This document shows positions 42,970 to 50,619 of a DNA stretch of 54,979 nucleotides, in pieces. The number at the start of each line of letters is the position of its first letter. The first letter of the stretch is position 1. Made by a program: the position numbers and the translations under genes. This DNA comes from an uncultured Gemmatimonadota bacterium (GTDB lineage Bacteria > Gemmatimonadota > Gemmatimonadetes > Longimicrobiales > Longimicrobiaceae): contig CADCTW010000102.1 of assembly GCA_902805735.1 (NCBI GenBank), positions 1 to 54,979 on the forward strand. The letters are read 5' to 3'. Below the pieces are notes generated by a model that made no database searches, had not been told where the DNA came from, and saw only the letters and a list, made by a program, of their open reading frames with translations.

Positions 42970-45899
42970 CTATTTTGAACCAGAACTACAAAGCGGTTCG
43001 CACGGCGGCACAGATTCAGGTGCAGCTGAAGCTGAACGCGGGTACGACCTCTCTCGATTCCTCAGACATCCGCAACGCAGTCCTTCAGATGATCGCCGTG
43101 TTCCAGTGCGGTGACGTCGATGCGGACGCTGTGGTCGCTGACCTTGAGGCCTCCTTCCAGACCGTAATCGGCAAGGAACGCACTCTGTTCGGGGATCAGG
43201 AGGGTTACGAGCCCTGGCTCAAGAGCAAAAAAGCAGGCATAGACTGGAGATTCTGGTCACGCTACGAGCAGTACCTCCTTCAGGAGGTCGGCCTCGCCCC
43301 CGCCACTCTGGATCGGCTGGACGAAAGCACGGACCGCGTCGTCGATCTGCTGACTGATCCGACGCGTCCGGGCTCCTGGGATCGTCGTGGACTGGTTGTG
43401 GGACACGTACAGTCCGGTAAGACCGGACACTACATTGGTGTGATCTCCAAAGCCGCAGACGCTGGCTACAAGCTGATTGTAGTTCTGGCTGGTTTCCATA
43501 ACAGCCTCCGCAGCCAGACGCAGATCCGCATCGAAGAAGGGTTCCTCGGCTACGACCGTAGCGTGCCGCAGGGCATGCCGACGCGGGTTGGTGTCGGTAT
43601 CATCAACGATTCACCGAAGGCCAATACGATCACCACGCGGGCCGATAACGGGGACTTCCGCCGTCCTGTTGCTGAGAGCTTCAGCATCGCCCCCGGCGGT
43701 CCTCCCCTTGTATTCGTCATCAAGAAGAACGGCGGGGTGCTGAAGAACCTGCTGAAGTGGGTGCGATGGGCGGCAAACGCCCAGGATGAGCAGGGACGTC
43801 CGTACGTTCGCGATGTTCCACTCCTTGTTATCGACGACGAGGCGGATCAGGGCTCGGTCAACACGAAAAAGGGTGACATTGACACAGTTACTGGCACACC
43901 GGACCCGGATTTCGATCCTGCCGTTCTGAACGGGAGGATTCGGGAGTTGTTGCATCTGTTTGAGCAGAGCGCATACATCGGTTACACCGCGACGCCATTC
44001 GCGAACATCTTCATTCACGAGGAAGCAAAAACCGAGGACGAGGGGGAGGATCTTTTTCCCCGTAGTTTCATCGTCGCACTCCCTACTCCCTCCAACTACG
44101 TAGGACCGGGAAGGGTTTTCGGGTATGAGCCCGACGAAGGTCCGCCCGTACCCGGCCTGCCGATCGTACGCCTGGTGAAGGATCACGCCGCGACGCTCGA
44201 CCTAGACGAACGCCAGGGGTGGATCCCCCCCAAGCACACCCAGAACCATGTCCCTCAAGTGGAAGGAGAGGAAACTCTGCCGGAGTCGCTGACCGAGGCG
44301 ATTCGTGCGTTCGTACTCGTCTGCGCGTCTCGCCTCGCCCGGCAGCAGGGGAGCGCGCACAACTCGATGCTGGTACACGTCACCCGATTTACGGAAGTGC
44401 AGCGCCAGGTCACCGCACAGGTGAAAGCGGAACTCCGACAGGTTCAGCAGCGTCTGCGGCGCGGGGATGGAGACTCCCCTTATCAGATCCGGAAGGAGCT
44501 CCAGAAACTCTGGGAATCCGATTTCATTCCGACGACTGAACAGATCGTCGCCCAGGATCCCACGCAGGATCTACCGATCCACACGTGGGACGTGATCGAG
44601 CCGTTCCTGGAACAGGCTGCACAATCGATCAGCGTCCGCGAGATCAACGGGAAGGCGGGTGAGGTTCTGGACTACGTAAAGCACCAGAACACCGGACTGA
44701 ACGTAATTGCGATCGGTGGGGATAAGCTCTCTCGCGGTCTGACGCTCGAGGGTCTGTCGGTCAGCTATTTCCTGCGCGCCTCTCGTATGTATGACACCCT
44801 GATGCAAATGGGTCGGTGGTTCGGTTACCGGCCCGGATACCTGGATCTGTGCCGGCTCTACACGACACCGGACATGACCGAGTGGTTCTCACACATCGCT
44901 CGTGCCAGTGAAGAGCTCCGAGAGGACTTCGATCGCATGGCCCTGAGCGGCGGAACTCCTCTCGACTTCGGCCACCGTGTTCAGTCGCATCCGATGATGA
45001 TGGTCACGTCGCAGGTCAAAATGCGACATGGAACCACAATCAACGTGAGCTATCAGGGCGACATCAGCGAAACGATTAACTTCTGGCGCACCCGCCCGAA
45101 GCTTGAGCGTAACTGGAAGGCTGCCGAACTGCTGATCAGTACCGTGGAATCGGCCAGGAAGCTTCCCGTACTGCTGGGCGATCCGCCCCCGGTGAGCGGG
45201 ATCGGCGCCTGGCGCTGGGATGACGTGTCGGCGGATGCCGTGCTCGAGTTCCTGACCGCGTACCAGGAGCACGGGGCCTCAAAGAAGGTCAAGACTAAGC
45301 TGCTCGCCGACTACATCAGGGCGGAGCTCAAGCATGACCGGTTGGTGCGCTGGACCGTGATGATCGCGAGCGGCAACTCCCCTGAGCCTCCTCGTGAACT
45401 CGGCTCCGCGCGTTTCCGCCTCGTCGAGCGCAGCTGGCATCTCACGATGACCAGCGAGAGCAGCGCGCTTACGGAGAAGCAGCAGCTGATTGCCAGCGGT
45501 CAGTACCGTATCCGCCGGCTGGTGAGCCCTGCGGACGAGACGAGCGACCTTTCAGATCGCGAATGGGAGCACGCTCTGCAGCTCTCAAAAGCGGTCTGGG
45601 CGAAGGACCCTGAAAAGCGTGTAGAACCTGATCGTCCGGCGGGGCGTGACATCCGCCGAGTACGCACGCCTGACCGCGGCCTGCTGATGCTTTACCCACT
45701 CGACCCGACAGATCGGGACAAGATAACGGGTACGGACAAGGTGGAAACCGGAGCCCAGGACATCCCGGTGCTCGGCTTCGCGATCAGCTTCCCGTACGTC
45801 GATCCGGATAAGGCTTCGAAGGTTCAGTACGTCGTCGGCAATGTGTACTACAAGCAGGAGTTCGGTCAGTACGAAGGGGACGACGAGGTCGAGCCATGA
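42966..45899 (+). CDS. Z1-domain superfamily 2 ATPase/helicase-like motor
   Basis: A 977-residue protein starting at TTG 42966, which overlaps the GHKL stop by 4 bases. Motor motifs: Walker A GLVVGHVQSGKTGHYIG (about 140-156), Walker B LLVIDDEADQGS (near 288), YIGYTATPFANIF (near 341), the Z1-specific AIGGDKLSRGLTLEGLSVSY (near 580) and MGRWFGYRPGYLDLCRLY (near 615). Z1 domains are found in restriction-like systems; the best-studied is the H subunit of the ATP-dependent CglI restriction enzyme, where it acts as a DNA translocase-like motor. The C-terminal 300 residues are unassigned. Neighbours on both sides overlap by 4 bases, so all are translated as one cassette. It should convert ATP into movement or signalling towards the nuclease encoded next. 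Confidence 0.91.
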   Translation: MTILNQNYKAVRTAAQIQVQLKLNAGTTSLDSSDIRNAVLQMIAVFQCGDVDADAVVADLEASFQTVIGKERTLFGDQEGYEPWLKSKKAGIDWRFWSRYEQYLLQEVGLAPATLDRLDESTDRVVDLLTDPTRPGSWDRRGLVVGHVQSGKTGHYIGVISKAADAGYKLIVVLAGFHNSLRSQTQIRIEEGFLGYDRSVPQGMPTRVGVGIINDSPKANTITTRADNGDFRRPVAESFSIAPGGPPLVFVIKKNGGVLKNLLKWVRWAANAQDEQGRPYVRDVPLLVIDDEADQGSVNTKKGDIDTVTGTPDPDFDPAVLNGRIRELLHLFEQSAYIGYTATPFANIFIHEEAKTEDEGEDLFPRSFIVALPTPSNYVGPGRVFGYEPDEGPPVPGLPIVRLVKDHAATLDLDERQGWIPPKHTQNHVPQVEGEETLPESLTEAIRAFVLVCASRLARQQGSAHNSMLVHVTRFTEVQRQVTAQVKAELRQVQQRLRRGDGDSPYQIRKELQKLWESDFIPTTEQIVAQDPTQDLPIHTWDVIEPFLEQAAQSISVREINGKAGEVLDYVKHQNTGLNVIAIGGDKLSRGLTLEGLSVSYFLRASRMYDTLMQMGRWFGYRPGYLDLCRLYTTPDMTEWFSHIARASEELREDFDRMALSGGTPLDFGHRVQSHPMMMVTSQVKMRHGTTINVSYQGDISETINFWRTRPKLERNWKAAELLISTVESARKLPVLLGDPPPVSGIGAWRWDDVSADAVLEFLTAYQEHGASKKVKTKLLADYIRAELKHDRLVRWTVMIASGNSPEPPRELGSARFRLVERSWHLTMTSESSALTEKQQLIASGQYRIRRLVSPADETSDLSDREWEHALQLSKAVWAKDPEKRVEPDRPAGRDIRRVRTPDRGLLMLYPLDPTDRDKITGTDKVETGAQDIPVLGFAISFPYVDPDKASKVQYVVGNVYYKQEFGQYEGDDEVEP

Positions 45900-46912
45900 C
45901 CTCGGTGCGCGGGATCTGGGATCGTTTGCAGGTAGAGGGGGAGGGATCCGAAGGCTTTGTCCGCCTCAGGCACCCGGATGTACAGGCCTGTGCGGTTTAC
46001 GCCGCCCGCAGCCTCCCAAGTGGGCATGAGGCGTTGCTCCTCGAACTTCACACGGCGTCGTTGCCCGCGGATGCAGAGTTCCCTGAATCCGCGGGGATGA
46101 GCATCCATGCGGTTCCGCTTACCCCCGGTCGAAGCGGGCTGAGTAGGGTCCTGCTCACTCTCACTGATCAACGGTACCGGGACGTCTTCCAGACACTCGC
46201 AGAAGATGTCGTCCGGGGAATGCAGGGAGCAGCGGACGAGGGATCTGCCGTGCGCCTATTCATCAGCCGCGTGGCGAGATGGCAGGCCTTCCTGCGCGAG
46301 CACGGTTTCGAAGGCCTGTCAGAGGTAGCCCGGGTCGGACTGTATGGAGAACTCGACTTCTTACGCCGCGTGATCTCCGCCGGTCTCGACCCGGTTGCAG
46401 GCATTCGGGCGTGGAAGGGGTGCTTTCGCGTTCCGCATGACTTCCAGCTCGCACACGGAAGTGTGGAGATCAAAACCTCACGCGCGGCCACCCCGCACTG
46501 CTTCAAAGTGAGCAACGTCCAGCAGCTAAACGAAGCGGGGGTACCCGCTCTGTTCGTCCACTTCATCTCCGTGGACCAGAGCGAAGCCGGTGGGGAGTCG
46601 CTTCCGGAGGCGGTTGAAGCAGTCCGTAGCCACTTGAATGACTTGGCAGTCGGTGCATTCTACGACTGCCTCACCGAGTGGGGCTATCTGGACGTTCATA
46701 GGGAGCGCTACGCCACACCACGGTACAGCGTGCGTAGCACCCGATGGTTTAGAGTGGGTAACGGCTTCCCGCGCCTGCCCCCGTTCGACTTACCGGAAGG
46801 CGTGGAGAACGTGTCTTACTCTGTCGCCCTTGCCGCCTGTGCCCCCTTCGAGTGGGATAGCGAGCTGGCCCTGAACACAGTACTTGGAGTTGACCCAACC
46901 TATGACGTATGA
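45896..46912 (+). CDS. PD-(D/E)XK-motif nuclease (DUF4420 type)
   Basis: A 338-residue predicted endonuclease. The ATG overlaps the Z1 stop as ATGA. Active-site candidates: Glu in VGLYGELDFLRRVI (about 151), Asp in PHDFQLAHGSVEIKTSRA (Asp181 approximately, then the ExK of VEIKTS near 190). This matches the PD-(D/E)XK motif proteins found next to Z1 and AIPR genes. The N-terminal 100 residues form a beta-rich domain of unknown role. In CglI and NgoAVII the cleaving subunit is a phospholipase-D-fold nuclease; here a PD-(D/E)XK nuclease appears to take that place. It is probably the effector that cuts unmodified DNA. The end overlaps the AIPR-2 start by 11 bases. Confidence 0.86.
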   Translation: MTSVRGIWDRLQVEGEGSEGFVRLRHPDVQACAVYAARSLPSGHEALLLELHTASLPADAEFPESAGMSIHAVPLTPGRSGLSRVLLTLTDQRYRDVFQTLAEDVVRGMQGAADEGSAVRLFISRVARWQAFLREHGFEGLSEVARVGLYGELDFLRRVISAGLDPVAGIRAWKGCFRVPHDFQLAHGSVEIKTSRAATPHCFKVSNVQQLNEAGVPALFVHFISVDQSEAGGESLPEAVEAVRSHLNDLAVGAFYDCLTEWGYLDVHRERYATPRYSVRSTRWFRVGNGFPRLPPFDLPEGVENVSYSVALAACAPFEWDSELALNTVLGVDPTYDV

Positions 46913-48998
46913 GCAGGACCGCTATCACGAGTACCTGAACGTACTCAGGTCTCGCGTGAATGAGCGTTCGACGGAGCTGATTGGCGCGGACGATGTGGCG
47001 AGCGTGGCGTTCCGCGAAGAGGCGTTCACGTCCGTCGTGGTTGATGTGCTGGAGGAACTTGGACAGATCGCATCAGCGCAGGTGTGCTACTTCGATCGCC
47101 GGGTCGGGCGCTCCGCGGCGAAGGTGAATGGCTGGAGCGTCGATGAGGAGAACGGTGAGATAGAGCTGATCACCACCCTTTTCCGGGGACTGGGCGAGCC
47201 AGGCTCAGTCACCGCCACCGAGCTATCGCATGCCGCCCACCGCGCTGTGCGCGTGTACGATGCTGCGCGTAACGGATACCATACGGGGATGGAACCGGCA
47301 TCGCAGACGTACGACATGATGCAACGGCTCCACCAGGTCTCGCCGGAGGTCACCCGCCTGCGGGTGATCGTGATTGCAGACGGCAACGCCCCGAATGGGA
47401 CCGTGCCGGACATCGCCGAAAAGGACTTGGAAGTCCGCACCGATGTTTGGGATCTTCAGCGGCTCTTTCGTGCCGACTCGTCAGGCGTCGCCTACGAACC
47501 GATCGAGATCGACCTCGAAGCTCGCCTCGGGGCTCCTCTCCCCTGCCTCGTGGCCACCGCAGACAGCCAGGACTATACGAGCTATTTGGCCGTCCTGTCC
47601 GGGGATCTCCTCCACTCACTTTATCACGATTTCGGGGCGCGCCTGCTCGAGCTGAATGTTCGCTCCTTCCTACAAGCGAAGGGAAAGGTCAACCGCGGCA
47701 TCCGTGATACGCTGACGAACAATCCCGGCAAGTTCATGGCGTACAACAATGGGATTTCCGCTACGGCCGAGCACGTCGAGCTTGTGCAGGACGCGGGTGG
47801 ACGTGCTTCGATCCGTAGCTTGACTGGTCTACAGATCGTAAATGGTGGTCAAACGATCGCCTCTGTGCACCGGGCAAAAGCTCGCGACCGCGTGGATCTT
47901 TCGGATGTGCATGTCCAGGCGAAAATCACCCTCGTACGCCCGGAGCATATCGAGACACTGGTGCCGGACATCAGCCGCTTCGCGAACACCCAGAACAAGG
48001 TGAACGAGGCCGACTTTTCGGCCAATCACCCATTCCATGTCCGAATCCAGCAACTCTCTCAGACGATCTGGGCTCCTGGAGAACAGACCCGGTGGTTCTA
48101 CGAGCGTGCCCGGGGTCAATACGAGGTCGCACGAACGAGGGAGGGAACCACGGAAGCTCGTCTGCGGAAATTTGATGCTGCAACGCCGGCACACCAGCGT
48201 TTCGGCAAAATTGACCTTGCGAAGTACCTGAACAGCTGGGATGCGCTTCCCCACACCGTCAGCCTCGGCAATCAGAAAAACTTTGTGGAGTTCATGCAGC
48301 GGCTCGGTCGTGTACATGGCAGGGATTGGGAACCCGGCGAAGCATACTACCGGAATCTGATCGCGGCCGGCATCGTATTCCGGCGCGTCGAGAAGATCGC
48401 GAGGAAGTACAAGTTCCCGGCATATCGCGCTAATGCGATCACCTACACCGTCGCTCTACTCTCCTACCGAACCGCTGGGCGCGTTGACCTCGACCGCATC
48501 TGGCTGGCACAGGACGTGTCAGCGGCCCTATCCGGCTGCCTCGACGAGTGGATGCCGCGAGTATATGACGAGATCGTCTCGTCGGCCAATGGTCGAAATG
48601 TCACTGAGTGGGCGAAGAAGCCTGATTGCTGGCGACAGCTCCAAACGCTCGACGTTTCCGTTCCGGATGCACTGGAATGCGAACTCGCCGCAGGGCAGGC
48701 ACTCCCGAACGTAGGTGCCCTGAGCGAACGGACCGGCGCGGGCCTCACCGCAACTGACCGGGAGCACATCGCGCGTGTGATGCAGATCGAGCCCGCTGAA
48801 TGGCTGCACCTCTGCGCATGGGGCGCCCAAACACAGGAGCTAAAGGAGTGGCAAACTGGGATCGCAGGGACCCTAGCTACTTACGCTGCGGCTGGGTGGG
48901 TGAAAGTGCCGTCAAAAAAGCAGGCATTCCAAGCTATTGAAATCCTCAGGATCGCTGACCAATGCGGAGGGAGGCTGCAGGATGAAGAGGTGGTTTGA
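46902..48998 (+). CDS. AIPR-family phage-resistance protein 2
   Basis: A 698-residue AIPR-domain protein, last large gene of the plus-strand cassette. It shares with AIPR 1 the blocks RLLELNVRSFLQAKGKVNRG, AYNNGISATA, GLQIVNGGQTIASVHRA (near 309), FANTQNKVNEADFSANHPFH, WFYERARGQYEVAR and KIDLAKYLNSW. It then adds about 100 C-terminal residues (after LECELAAGQALPNVGALSER) not present in AIPR 1. I take ATG 46902, since TTGGAG lies 12 bases upstream and the start matches AIPR 1; a TTG at 46884 would add six residues. Having two AIPR proteins, one in each arm, suggests they either pair or recognise different things. Confidence 0.88.
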   Translation: MTYEQDRYHEYLNVLRSRVNERSTELIGADDVASVAFREEAFTSVVVDVLEELGQIASAQVCYFDRRVGRSAAKVNGWSVDEENGEIELITTLFRGLGEPGSVTATELSHAAHRAVRVYDAARNGYHTGMEPASQTYDMMQRLHQVSPEVTRLRVIVIADGNAPNGTVPDIAEKDLEVRTDVWDLQRLFRADSSGVAYEPIEIDLEARLGAPLPCLVATADSQDYTSYLAVLSGDLLHSLYHDFGARLLELNVRSFLQAKGKVNRGIRDTLTNNPGKFMAYNNGISATAEHVELVQDAGGRASIRSLTGLQIVNGGQTIASVHRAKARDRVDLSDVHVQAKITLVRPEHIETLVPDISRFANTQNKVNEADFSANHPFHVRIQQLSQTIWAPGEQTRWFYERARGQYEVARTREGTTEARLRKFDAATPAHQRFGKIDLAKYLNSWDALPHTVSLGNQKNFVEFMQRLGRVHGRDWEPGEAYYRNLIAAGIVFRRVEKIARKYKFPAYRANAITYTVALLSYRTAGRVDLDRIWLAQDVSAALSGCLDEWMPRVYDEIVSSANGRNVTEWAKKPDCWRQLQTLDVSVPDALECELAAGQALPNVGALSERTGAGLTATDREHIARVMQIEPAEWLHLCAWGAQTQELKEWQTGIAGTLATYAAAGWVKVPSKKQAFQAIEILRIADQCGGRLQDEEVV

Positions 48999-49074
48999 GG
49001 GGATTGGGCTCACCGCAGAGTCCCTCGGATGTGCGCCCGAAGACGACACGTTTACCGAAACCGTGAGCCTTTAG
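48982..49074 (+). CDS. Possible 30-residue ORF at the island's right border
   Basis: This starts inside the end of AIPR 2 (overlap 17 bases) and reads MKRWFEGIGLTAESLGCAPE, then ten acidic/polar residues ending TVSL. The overlap style matches the coupled genes before it, and the sequence is not low-complexity. It may be a true tiny protein, or the start of a gene truncated when the island border formed. Nothing matches a family I know. Confidence 0.3.
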   Translation: MKRWFEGIGLTAESLGCAPEDDTFTETVSL

Positions 49075-49202
49075 CGATGTGAGCACCCCCCGCTCCGTTC
49101 AGCGTGGGATTGTACCGCATTCGCAAAACCCTGTCCCCCCGCCCCCGCACGCCCCTACATTGCGCGTACCCCCCGCCCCAGCCCACACCCCGCCTGACCC
49201 CC

Positions 49203-50324
49203 ATGCCCACACTGATCGGCGTACCGCGCGAGACCGCGCGCGGCGAGCGGCGCGTTGCACTGGTCCCGGAGGTGGTGGGGCGGCTGGTGATGCTGGGGTT
49301 CGGGGTGGTGGTGGAGGGCGGCGCGGGGATGGGGGCGTTCCACGGCGACGACGCGTACCGCGCGGCCGGGGCGCGCGTGGGGGAGCGCGCGGAGGCGCTG
49401 GGGGCGGACGTGGTGGCGTGCGTGGGCCCACCCGACGACCCGCAGCACCTCCGCGCGGAGGCGGCGCTGGTGGGGATGCTGCGGCCGCTGGACGACGCGG
49501 AGCGGATGCGGCGGCTGGCGCGCACGGGGGTGATGGCCATCGCGCTGGAGATGGTGCCGCGCATCAGCCGCGCGCAGAAGATGGACGCGCTCTCCGCCAT
49601 GGCCACCGTGGCCGGCTACCGCGCCGTGCTGCTGGCGGCCGAGGCGCTCCCGCGCTTCTTCCCCCTCCTCACCACGGCCGCGGGCACGGTGCGGCCGGCC
49701 AGGGTGCTGGTGCTGGGCGCCGGAGTCGCGGGGCTGCAGGCCATCGCCACCGCGCGCCGGCTGGGCGCGCAGGTGTCCGCGTACGACGTGCGCGCCGCCG
49801 CGGCCGAGGAGGCGCGCTCGCTGGGCGCCAGGTTCGTGGAGCTGGCGCTGGACACCGCGGGCACCGAGGGGGCCGGCGGGTACGCCGCGGCGCTGGACGA
49901 GGATCGCCAGCGGCGCCAGGTGGAGCTGCTGGGCGAGCACGTGGCCGCGTCGGACGTGGTGGTGTGCACGGCGCTGGTCCCCGGGCGGCGCGCGCCGCTG
50001 CTGGTGTCGGGCGAGGCGGTGCGGGCGATGGCGCCCGGCTCGGTGGTGGTGGACCTGGCCGCGCCCAACGGGGGGAACTGCGCCCTGACGCAGCCCGGCG
50101 CGTGGGTGCAGGCGGGGGGCGCGCGCGTGCTGGGCCCCCTCAACCTCCCCGCCGAGATGCCGATGCACGCCAGCGCGCTGTACGCCCGCACCCTGGCCGC
50201 CCTGGTCACCGAGTTCACCCGCGAGGGGCGCTTCGACCCCGACCCCGCGGACGAGATCTTCCGCGCCGCCTGCATCACCCGCGGCGGCGAGATCGTGCAC
50301 GAGCGCGTCCGCGCGCTCCCCTGA
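49203..50324 (+). CDS. pntAA: NAD(P) transhydrogenase alpha subunit, part 1 (NAD(H)-binding, dI)
   Basis: A 373-residue soluble component of the proton-pumping transhydrogenase, which transfers hydride from NADH to NADP+ using the proton gradient. The start MPTLIGVPRETARGERRVAL is the family signature. The nucleotide fold has VLVLGAGVAGLQAIATARRLGA (near 167-188), and GSVVVDLAAPNGGNCAL is conserved. The domain ends before any membrane segment, so the alpha subunit is split as in Rhodospirillum rubrum. The ATG at 49203 is chosen from the conserved start; the open frame to 49104 is Pro-rich. It begins 128 bases beyond the defence island and leads an operon with the next two genes. Confidence 0.94.
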   Translation: MPTLIGVPRETARGERRVALVPEVVGRLVMLGFGVVVEGGAGMGAFHGDDAYRAAGARVGERAEALGADVVACVGPPDDPQHLRAEAALVGMLRPLDDAERMRRLARTGVMAIALEMVPRISRAQKMDALSAMATVAGYRAVLLAAEALPRFFPLLTTAAGTVRPARVLVLGAGVAGLQAIATARRLGAQVSAYDVRAAAAEEARSLGARFVELALDTAGTEGAGGYAAALDEDRQRRQVELLGEHVAASDVVVCTALVPGRRAPLLVSGEAVRAMAPGSVVVDLAAPNGGNCALTQPGAWVQAGGARVLGPLNLPAEMPMHASALYARTLAALVTEFTREGRFDPDPADEIFRAACITRGGEIVHERVRALP

Positions 50325-50364
50325 CCACCCGGATCACCATGCTCGAACGCTCCTGATCGTCTTC

Positions 50365-50619
50365 GTGCTGGCGGCCTTCGTGGGGGCCGAGGTCATCGGC
50401 AAGGTGCCCCAGACGCTGCACACTCCTCTGATGTCCGGCTCCAACGCCATCAGCGGGATCACGGTGGTGGGCGCGCTGGTGCTGGCCGGGATGGCGCCGG
50501 GGCCGCTGGCGCGGTGGCTGGGCTTCGCGGCGCTGGTGCTGGCGATGGTGAACGTGGTGGGCGGCTTCCTGGTGACCGACCGGATGCTGCGGATGTTCAG
50601 GAAAAAGGACGGCCCATGA
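50365..50619 (+). CDS. pntAB: NAD(P) transhydrogenase alpha subunit, part 2 (membrane dIIa), start probably frameshifted
   Basis: A small membrane protein of 84 residues from GTG 50365, with three predicted membrane segments and the conserved AEVIGKVPQTLHTPLMSGSN, then ISGITVVGALVLAG. Related proteins have about ten more N-terminal residues completing the first membrane helix. In the DNA, the codons before 50365 do encode LLIVFV in frame, but no start codon precedes them. An ATG at 50339 (MLERS, then TGA) is in another frame. Adding one base near 50350 would join MLER to LIVFVLAAFVG. Either there is a sequencing indel or true frameshift, or a CTG/GTG start is used. Stop and pntB start overlap (ATGA, 50616-50619). 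Confidence 0.85.
   Translation: MLAAFVGAEVIGKVPQTLHTPLMSGSNAISGITVVGALVLAGMAPGPLARWLGFAALVLAMVNVVGGFLVTDRMLRMFRKKDGP

Noticed and set aside
35667-49074. Assignment of the island to BREX, DISARM or Dnd
   Set aside because: No PglX/BrxZ, no DrmA/DrmB, no DndBCDE-like proteins; the motor is a Z1 protein with a GHKL ATPase and AIPR partners.
35600-49140. Integrative element with att sites
   Set aside because: No integrase, recombinase or tRNA gene in or beside the island, and no matching direct repeats seen at the two borders.
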